Shown: one piece after another, positions 1 to 4,429 of the stretch
Position numbering within the stretch: the stretch's first letter is position 1
How the letters are laid out: every line of letters starts with the position of its first letter
Source: an uncultured Lachnospiraceae bacterium
Lineage (GTDB): Bacteria > Bacillota > Clostridia > Lachnospirales > Lachnospiraceae
Reading direction: 5' to 3'
DNA: 11,007 bases
Assembly: GCA_902782655.1 (NCBI GenBank)
Contig: CACZNY010000328.1
Span: 1 to 11,007 of the forward strand
Program-made: the position numbers and the translations under genes
Notes under the pieces: model-generated
The model's database searches: none
What the model was told of the DNA's origin: nothing
Seen by the model: only the letters and a program-made list of their open reading frames with translations

Positions 1-1150
1 CGGATAGATACGGAAATCCTCCGTCTCCTTCATCCAGCGACATTCTGTATACCATTAAGGTAGCGGGAATAGTCGCCGGCATGGCCTTGAAGAGATCGCT
101 CCCCAGGAAAAAAATGACTCCCAGATAGCTCTCATAGCTTTCCGTCATGACGGCATCCGTGATAAGGACATTCATTGTATCCGGAGGAATCGTTTCATCC
201 TCCTTTTTCTCATCGTCATTCTCATAAAGGGATTCATACTCTTCTTCAGAGAGCTTGTCCTCCCCTTCGTCCTCGGCATCCTCCTGCATCTGAAGAAGAT
301 CACTCTTTTTACTGTCGATCTCATTATCAATCGTAGAGCGGTAGGTCACGCTTCGCACCTTGTTTCCGTCGGCATCATAGACCACTCCCGCAAGAGTGCC
401 CTGATCGAGGAGCAGATACTCCTCCCGTCCTGCTACCTTGCAGCCCATTATCCTCTGCTGGATGAAGGTCCTGTAGTGATAAATTCCGGGGCCGGCGGCT
501 ACAGCATAAGCATCCCCCCCGTCGACAGGAGTAAGACCGGTGCTGTCGTTCGCAAGGTAATAAAAGGGCCGTCCCTCCGTCGCCGGGTCGAATTCCCTTT
601 CCTTATCTATCTTAAAGGTTTTGGCATAAATGACCTTATATACTCCGGTGTAGGGATTATATGTCATCAGTACGCCGGCATCATAATCATAATCCTCTCT
701 CCTGCCCTCAGGTACCGTGACCTTTGTCCTGTCCTTTACAATCCCGCTGCTTTTCGACTCTTCCATATACCCTGCGAGCTCTTCGGGCGTGATATAGCAG
801 GGAGTCACATAATAATATACAAAATCCCCCCGCGAATTATAATCAAGCACATTGAATACCGCCATGGCATCAGGGATATTCTCAAGTCCCGGAAGGATAT
901 AGAAGGCATTGACGCCCCCTATGTTAAAACGGTCGATAGAATAATCTATCACCTTCTTCTTACTCTGACTCTGCTTGGTAAGTCTTTCCTTTTCCAGGAC
1001 GGCAACGCTCTCAGCACTGACATACTCCACGGGCTCCGGTCCCGCCTGGCCGACAAGGGATCCGCAGCCCGTACCGGTAAGGAGGAGGGCAAGGATAAGC
1101 AGGAAAGACAGCACTCTTTTAGCGGCCTGTACCCTGCGAAATCCGGGCAT
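1..1150 (-). CDS. Large predicted lipoprotein of a T4SS operon, partial (C-terminus off the left edge)
   Basis: This reading frame has no stop from its start to the window edge (383 codons from ATG 1150). The N-terminus is basic (MPGFRRVQAAKR), followed by a leucine-rich hydrophobic stretch and a lipobox-like TGTGC with Cys at residue 29, so a membrane-anchored lipoprotein on the outer face is predicted. The mature part is soluble and rich in Tyr, Asp and Glu. A very acidic segment (about residues 281-320, bases 190-310) splits it in two. I recognise no domain. The start is uncertain: an in-frame ATG at 1201 would add 17 residues, but that extension contains a 12-bp perfect hairpin and would make an unusually long 46-residue signal region, so 1150 is preferred. 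Neither start has a good ribosome binding site. It is the last gene of the operon seen here, about 100 nt after the pilin gene, and is probably an accessory surface component of the secretion apparatus (inference). Confidence 0.82.
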   Translation of the reverse strand, partial: MPGFRRVQAAKRVLSFLLILALLLTGTGCGSLVGQAGPEPVEYVSAESVAVLEKERLTKQSQSKKKVIDYSIDRFNIGGVNAFYILPGLENIPDAMAVFNVLDYNSRGDFVYYYVTPCYITPEELAGYMEESKSSGIVKDRTKVTVPEGRREDYDYDAGVLMTYNPYTGVYKVIYAKTFKIDKEREFDPATEGRPFYYLANDSTGLTPVDGGDAYAVAAGPGIYHYRTFIQQRIMGCKVAGREEYLLLDQGTLAGVVYDADGNKVRSVTYRSTIDNEIDSKKSDLLQMQEDAEDEGEDKLSEEEYESLYENDDEKKEDETIPPDTMNVLITDAVMTESYESYLGVIFFLGSDLFKAMPATIPATLMVYRMSLDEGDGGFPYLS

Positions 1151-1169
1151 CTTAGCCGAAGGCCTTAAA

Positions 1170-1198
1170 GCGGACGACAAACTACTTTTGTCGTCCGC
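1170..1198 (-). promoter_or_regulatory. Perfect 12-bp inverted repeat (hairpin) after the pilin gene
   Basis: The arms GCGGACGACAAA (1170-1181) and TTTGTCGTCCGC (1187-1198) pair perfectly around a 5-nt loop. In the minus-strand transcript the hairpin starts about 50 nt after the pilin stop codon and is followed by only CTTTAAGG, so it lacks a proper U-run for an intrinsic terminator. It could protect the 3' end of a pilin message, partly terminate transcription, or hide the upstream start (ATG 1201) of the next lipoprotein gene. The hairpin is directly seen; its role is inference. Confidence 0.6.
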
Positions 1199-1249
1199 CA
1201 TATTCAGTTTCACATTGATTGAAGCCACTGCCGCCTGATCGTGCACGGT

Positions 1250-1648
1250 TTACTCTGAGACCTGGATCTCGCCCATTCCGTTGCTGTTGCTGTTTACCCA
1301 GTCTACAAGCGTGGGAACCATAAGCCTCATCACGACTATAAGGATGAAGATAAGGAAGAAGCCGAGGATGGCATTCTTAAGCGCCATCTTTGCCTTTTCT
1401 CTCTCCTGGGGCTCGTCAGCCTTTGCAAGCTTCACTCCGAGTATCACGCAGTAGACTGCTCCCACTGCCACTACCACACTGATGATGGGGCCTAAGAGGC
1501 TGTTTATGAGTCCCACTACAGGTGTCGCAGCCCCTGAGAAATCAACCTCATTCGCGAAGGCCGGCACCGGATTCGCAAAAGCGGCCGCAGCCATCGAAAG
1601 TACAGCCATGGGGTACCTGAGTTTTTGAAGGATATTGTTCTGTTTCAT
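1250..1648 (-). CDS. VirB2/TrbC-like type IV secretion pilin
   Basis: This 132-residue protein has the size and layout of the pilin subunit of Gram-positive T4SSs. A signal peptide covers about residues 1-32, with a plausible AFA/N cleavage site. The mature part has two hydrophobic helices (about 44-73 and 90-112) joined by a short charged loop (KADEPQEREKAK), and ends in a short polar tail. This two-helix hairpin with a charged cytoplasmic loop is characteristic of the VirB2/TrbC and 'T4SS_pilin' families. The subunit would sit in the membrane and be extracted to form the pilus or conduit, with VirB4 helping. The ATG at 1648 is preceded by GGAGA at suitable spacing. The gene is flanked by inverted repeats on both sides (1170-1198 and 1685-1718), which may set its expression apart from its neighbours. 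The family call rests on topology and motif pattern, not on an alignment. Confidence 0.8.
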   Translation of the reverse strand: MKQNNILQKLRYPMAVLSMAAAAFANPVPAFANEVDFSGAATPVVGLINSLLGPIISVVVAVGAVYCVILGVKLAKADEPQEREKAKMALKNAILGFFLIFILIVVMRLMVPTLVDWVNSNSNGMGEIQVSE

Positions 1649-1684
1649 GTTTTTACTCTCCTTTTCTTTTGTTTTTTTATCTAA

Positions 1685-1718
1685 AGGTTCTGTAACCGCC
1701 TCTGCATTTCCAGAACCT
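1685..1718 (-). promoter_or_regulatory. Inverted repeat overlapping the stop codon upstream of the pilin gene
   Basis: The 8-bp arms AGGTTCTG (1685-1692) and CAGAACCT (1711-1718) are perfect and enclose an 18-nt loop. One arm overlaps the TAG stop (1717-1719) of the Ig-like protein gene, and the whole element lies just upstream of the pilin's ribosome binding site. There is no U-run after it, so it is not a standard terminator. A role as an RNA processing or stability element is possible but unproven. Confidence 0.4.
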
Positions 1719-2856
1719 AAATGATCCTCATTTTTCCGTGTGCGGTAACTATCACTGCCGCCGCTGCCGCCGTAAGGAACAGCACAAGGTAAATATACAT
1801 GTTGACGGGTGTCTTCTCCTTAAGGTCGACCCTGAAGGAGTATTCATTCTCATTTCCTGCGGAGTCCCTCACAATCACCCTGTAGTTTCCGTCGGCGTAT
1901 GCTGTCATATTATTCAGGGTTACCTCTTTGTTATTGAGATATACCCTTACTGAAGCTCCCGGCTCCGACGGGTGGAAGCTTACCGGAATGTCTGAAGCCT
2001 CCTCCGTAAGCGGCCTGTTAAAAATCAGTACCGGTGCCGTAGTATCCCTTGTAAAACGGGATGTCCACTGCGGCAGTCCCTGTATCAGAGGACTGAATAT
2101 CACTTCATAGGCTCCGTCCGACTTAAGCTCATAAAAGCTGCCGGAAACCTCCGTCCTCCTCCCCCGCGATATGACCTCGCCTATCTCATAGCCGCAGGGC
2201 GCCGTGATCCTGTTTATCCATACCGGAAGATCGCTCCTTGCGATCCTGAAGCCTCCTATGGTATTGCAGAGCGTGATCCCTGATCTGTCTACGCTTCCGG
2301 ATTTTAATATAAAGTCATAGCATCCCGTGTTTTCCGCCCTGGCTCCGGTGATCTCATCATCTGAGACAGAATCTGTACCACCCTCCGCGCTTACGATATT
2401 CCCTGCGTCCTTCAGACAGGATCTGCCATTTCCGAGGAAATCCTCTATCCAGGTATCCTCATCTGCCCGAAGCTCCACCGGCTCATCCGTGATGCCGCCT
2501 AAGGGGACATTGATCATGAAGCCTCCGCCGTTTGGCATCTCATAGACGAAGAATCCGTTCTCTGCATCATATGAGACCTTAAGCTCGGGGTTATCGACCC
2601 TCCTGTAGCCGCTTCCCGTCGAGGCCCCGTCCTTTTGGCGGAGCATGCTCTCACCGAGTTTTTTTTCTATCTCGCTGACATCCTCATCCGTCATCTCGTA
2701 GCTTTCATATACTGACTCCGGTATTTCCGGATCTTCAGCCTCTGAAATCCCCTCCGAAGCCTTTTCCGAGGCATAGGCTCTGCTTTTATGTGCCGGGAAA
2801 AAGGCTTCCGCTGCGATCAGGATCATAAATGCCGCTGTAAGTACGCTCTTTTTCAT
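1717..2856 (-). CDS. Signal-peptide, Ig-like, single-pass membrane protein of the T4SS operon
   Basis: The 379-residue protein starts with a signal peptide (about 1-29, AYA/S site), followed by an acidic, probably disordered linker (30-75) and an extracellular region (about 80-270) of unknown fold. Next comes a bacterial Ig-like (BIg/fibronectin-like) module at about 272-345, with the pattern G-N-Y-R-V-I-V-R-D-S-A-G-N and a following beta strand. One transmembrane helix (about 352-371) and a very short basic tail end it. It would therefore sit outside the cell, anchored by its C-terminus. The start ATG overlaps the stop of the preceding small gene by 4 nt (ATGA), which implies translational coupling. 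Its C-terminal layout matches the partial protein at the right edge of the window. A role as a cell-wall-spanning scaffold or adhesin around the secretion channel is inference. Cysteines near residues 147, 179, 197 and 221 could form disulphides. Confidence 0.75.
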   Translation of the reverse strand: MKKSVLTAAFMILIAAEAFFPAHKSRAYASEKASEGISEAEDPEIPESVYESYEMTDEDVSEIEKKLGESMLRQKDGASTGSGYRRVDNPELKVSYDAENGFFVYEMPNGGGFMINVPLGGITDEPVELRADEDTWIEDFLGNGRSCLKDAGNIVSAEGGTDSVSDDEITGARAENTGCYDFILKSGSVDRSGITLCNTIGGFRIARSDLPVWINRITAPCGYEIGEVISRGRRTEVSGSFYELKSDGAYEVIFSPLIQGLPQWTSRFTRDTTAPVLIFNRPLTEEASDIPVSFHPSEPGASVRVYLNNKEVTLNNMTAYADGNYRVIVRDSAGNENEYSFRVDLKEKTPVNMYIYLVLFLTAAAAAVIVTAHGKMRII

Positions 2857-3179
2857 CGGCCGGCCGAAGGATTCGTCATTTCCTCATAAGCTGCGTGCCG
2901 TCTTTCCGCCGCCTGCCTTGCCTTTGTACGGTCTGGGGGCCGTCTTCCGGGGTTAGCTGCAAGTGAAGCCTGTCTTTCGATATCCTCAAGCTCCTTCAAG
3001 GTGATACGTCTGACCTTAGGATTCCCGGCATATCTTTCCGTCTGCTTACCGGCTTCCGCTGCATTGACGTAGTGCCTGGGCTTATAGCCCTCCGCCTTCC
3101 TGCGCTCACGCTCCGCATCCAGATTTTCAAGTTCTTTATCCCATAAAGCCCTGTTCTTTGGGCTGTCAAAGTATGCCAC
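2853..3179 (-). CDS. Small charged, mostly helical protein of unknown function
   Basis: This 108-residue protein has no signal peptide and no membrane helix. It is rich in Arg, Lys, Glu and Ala. Residues 7-30 (from PKNRALWDKELENL onward) and about 60-100 look strongly helical, separated by a Gly/Pro-containing stretch. It is probably cytoplasmic. The start is a GTG at 3179 (not ATG), supported by AGGAGAGG nine bases upstream. It overlaps the next gene by 4 nt and follows the STAS gene after a 72-nt gap, so it is part of the operon. I do not recognise a characterised family. It may be a small cytoplasmic accessory or chaperone-like factor of the transfer system, but nothing in the sequence proves this. 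Confidence 0.68.
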   Translation of the reverse strand: MAYFDSPKNRALWDKELENLDAERERRKAEGYKPRHYVNAAEAGKQTERYAGNPKVRRITLKELEDIERQASLAANPGRRPPDRTKARQAAERRHAAYEEMTNPSAGR

Positions 3180-3188
3180 TTCTCTCTT

Positions 3189-3196
3189 CCTCTCCT
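3189..3196 (-). promoter_or_regulatory. Ribosome binding site deciding a GTG start
   Basis: The minus strand reads AGGAGAGG here, nine bases before the GTG at 3179. There is no competing in-frame ATG near this site, so it supports the GTG as the true start of the small charged protein. Confidence 0.65.
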
Positions 3197-3237
3197 GTGT
3201 GCTTTGCCTTTCACTTATATATACAGGCAGAGCCGGA

Positions 3238-3253
3238 AAATCAGCCCTGATTT
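3238..3253. other. 16-bp palindrome at the end of the STAS gene
   Basis: AAATCAG and CTGATTT form 7-bp perfect arms around a 2-nt centre. The element overlaps the TAA stop of the STAS gene (3252-3254) and lies at the start of the 72-nt gap before the next gene. The centre is too short for a good RNA hairpin, so a protein-binding palindrome is conceivable. No clear -35/-10 pair accompanies it, and chance occurrence cannot be excluded. Confidence 0.25.
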
Positions 3254-3533
3254 ATTCTATGACCAGAAATTTGGTATAGCCCGTCACATCAAATATCTCT
3301 TTTACCGCGTTGGAGACATTGACAAGCGTCTCACTGCCGCCGCCCTTCTTCATCTTTTTCTGTATGAAGAGCACGGCGCGAAGCCCTGCCGAGCTTATAT
3401 ATTTATTGTCCTTGAAATCTATGACGAAATCACAGGAGCCGTCTCCTGAGAGCTCATCCATCTCCTGCTGCACCTGCGCAGCGTTTTTTGCGTCTACTCT
3501 CTCACAGAGCGTATATACTACCTTGTCATCCAT
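3252..3533 (-). CDS. STAS-domain protein (anti-sigma factor antagonist type)
   Basis: The 93-residue protein is a single STAS domain, the fold of SpoIIAA and RsbV. The diagnostic region is F-V-I-D-F-K-D-N-K-Y-I-S-S-A-G-L-R-A-V-L at about residues 36-55. The Ser pair at 47-48 occupies the site that a partner kinase phosphorylates in SpoIIAA/RsbV. The usual Asp directly before the serines is replaced by Ile, a pattern I associate with more divergent STAS proteins. It ends with the expected helix and strand (V-K-E-I-F-D-V-T-G-Y). In known systems such proteins control an anti-sigma factor/kinase or act as a switch in a larger complex. No kinase, phosphatase or sigma factor gene is in this window, so the partner is unknown. 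It lies 52 nt after the solute-binding lipoprotein gene and has the strongest ribosome binding site seen here. Confidence 0.85.
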   Translation of the reverse strand: MDDKVVYTLCERVDAKNAAQVQQEMDELSGDGSCDFVIDFKDNKYISSAGLRAVLFIQKKMKKGGGSETLVNVSNAVKEIFDVTGYTKFLVIE

Positions 3534-3540
3534 TTACTGT

Positions 3541-3548
3541 CACCTCCT
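3541..3548 (-). promoter_or_regulatory. Strong Shine-Dalgarno of the STAS gene
   Basis: The minus strand reads AGGAGGTG seven bases before the ATG at 3533, a near-perfect complement to the 3' end of 16S rRNA and the best such site in the window. It fixes the start and suggests that the STAS protein is made in larger amounts than most of its operon neighbours. Confidence 0.75.
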
Positions 3549-3585
3549 TTACTTTGAAATATCAGCGTTTTTTTCACGAGCTTAT

Positions 3586-4386
3586 TCATTCGGGATTTCC
3601 GCCTTCCGGTGCACCGGCTTCCTGAATGCCTGTTTCCTGACCGCCGGTTTCCTGACCGCCGGTTACCTTGTTCATCTTGTATTTGTCTATGGCTTCGTCC
3701 ACTGTTTTCTTAAGCGGAGAACCGCCGGGCATCACAGCTACATACTCCTCTCTGGGAGAGTTTAAGAGCTCCTGTGCCTGGACGGAGTCGCTTATCATGG
3801 CTACAGCCTCTCTTTCACTTACAAGTCCCGCAAGTATGCTGCCCGATGCTATATCGTTTCCCATCTGATTGAGAGCCGGATAGGTCTGCTGTGTCACGGC
3901 CTCTATACCCTGAACCTCATCCTTGAGCGGATCCGCCTGGACGGATATACCGAGGGTTCCGCCCTGCATTACGCTAAGGCAGTCCATATAGTTGTACCTC
4001 GGGGTCACGAGGAAGAGTCCTCCTTTGCCGTAGGTCGAGGATACCGTAAGCCCCGTAAGGCGCTGGTCAGTCTTTGAAAGCCTTCCGAAGCCCAGATCAT
4101 ACTCACCGTTCATCATCCCGGTGAGCAGAGCTTCCGTATTATCCACCAGTGAAAACTGCACCGAGTATCCGTTGTCCCCGGCTACTATCCTTGCTATGTC
4201 AGCCTCTATACCTACCGGCGCCCCTGCCACGTTTGAAGCAAACCTGTCGCCGCCGTTTACCACGCCGACTCTCAGCACCCCCGGATTAGCCGTAGCCTCG
4301 GTCTTTTCCGCTTTCTTGCCGCAGGCTGTGAGAAGTGATGCCGCCAAAGCCATGCAAAAGATCAGCGATATAATCTTTTTTTTCAT
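3586..4386 (-). CDS. Family 3 extracellular solute-binding lipoprotein
   Basis: The 266-residue protein has a lipoprotein signal peptide with lipobox LLTAC (Cys 22) and the pattern of polar amino acid binding proteins (SBP family 3). Seen are V-L-R-V-G-V at 37-42, P-V-G-I-E-A-D-I-A-R at 57-66, G-E-Y-D-L-G-F at 94-100, and S-K-T-D-Q-R at 104-109. Arg 109 matches the position of the ligand carboxylate-binding Arg of HisJ-type proteins. The second lobe starts near G-G-T-L-G-I-S-V-Q (142-150). The domain ends near residue 240 and is followed by a low-complexity tail with GQETG-like repeats. The ATG at 4386 has AGGAG at good spacing. No ABC permease or ATPase gene is next to it, so uptake is unlikely to be its local job. 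A ligand-sensing or surface-displayed role in the T4SS operon is inference. Confidence 0.85.
   Translation of the reverse strand: MKKKIISLIFCMALAASLLTACGKKAEKTEATANPGVLRVGVVNGGDRFASNVAGAPVGIEADIARIVAGDNGYSVQFSLVDNTEALLTGMMNGEYDLGFGRLSKTDQRLTGLTVSSTYGKGGLFLVTPRYNYMDCLSVMQGGTLGISVQADPLKDEVQGIEAVTQQTYPALNQMGNDIASGSILAGLVSEREAVAMISDSVQAQELLNSPREEYVAVMPGGSPLKKTVDEAIDKYKMNKVTGGQETGGQETGIQEAGAPEGGNPE
3617..3661 (-). repeat. 15-bp tandem repeat in the solute-binding protein tail
   Basis: Three consecutive 15-bp units lie at 3617-3631, 3632-3646 and 3647-3661. The last two are identical (plus strand GTTTCCTGACCGCCG) and the first is diverged. They encode a G-Q-E-T-G type pentapeptide repeat in the C-terminal tail of the lipoprotein. 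In-frame slippage could change its length without breaking the gene. Confidence 0.75.
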
Positions 4387-4429
4387 AACTGCACTCCTAT
4401 GTATTAGTATCTGTCAGACCGGTTCTTCC

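Noticed and set aside
476..1168. Plus-strand open frame of 230 codons
   Set aside because: It lies antisense to the lipoprotein gene, whose signal peptide and lipobox are convincing. The plus-strand protein has no recognisable features.
1170..1198. Intrinsic (Rho-independent) terminator reading of the hairpin
   Set aside because: The stem is strong, but only three T's follow it on the minus strand and on the plus strand there is no T-run, so it is kept as a hairpin of unknown role.
2996..3214. Second minus-strand frame over the small charged protein
   Set aside because: The alternative frame (GTG 3179) has a good ribosome binding site and 4-nt coupling to the next gene. This frame has neither and yields an Arg-rich shadow.
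3195..3225. Possible promoter with TATATA box in the gap after the STAS gene
   Set aside because: The minus strand has TATATATAAG, but no acceptable -35 element 16-18 bases upstream. An internal promoter is not supported.
3586..4386. Amino acid ABC transporter locus
   Set aside because: No permease or ABC ATPase gene adjoins the solute-binding protein; its neighbours are VirB4 and a STAS gene.
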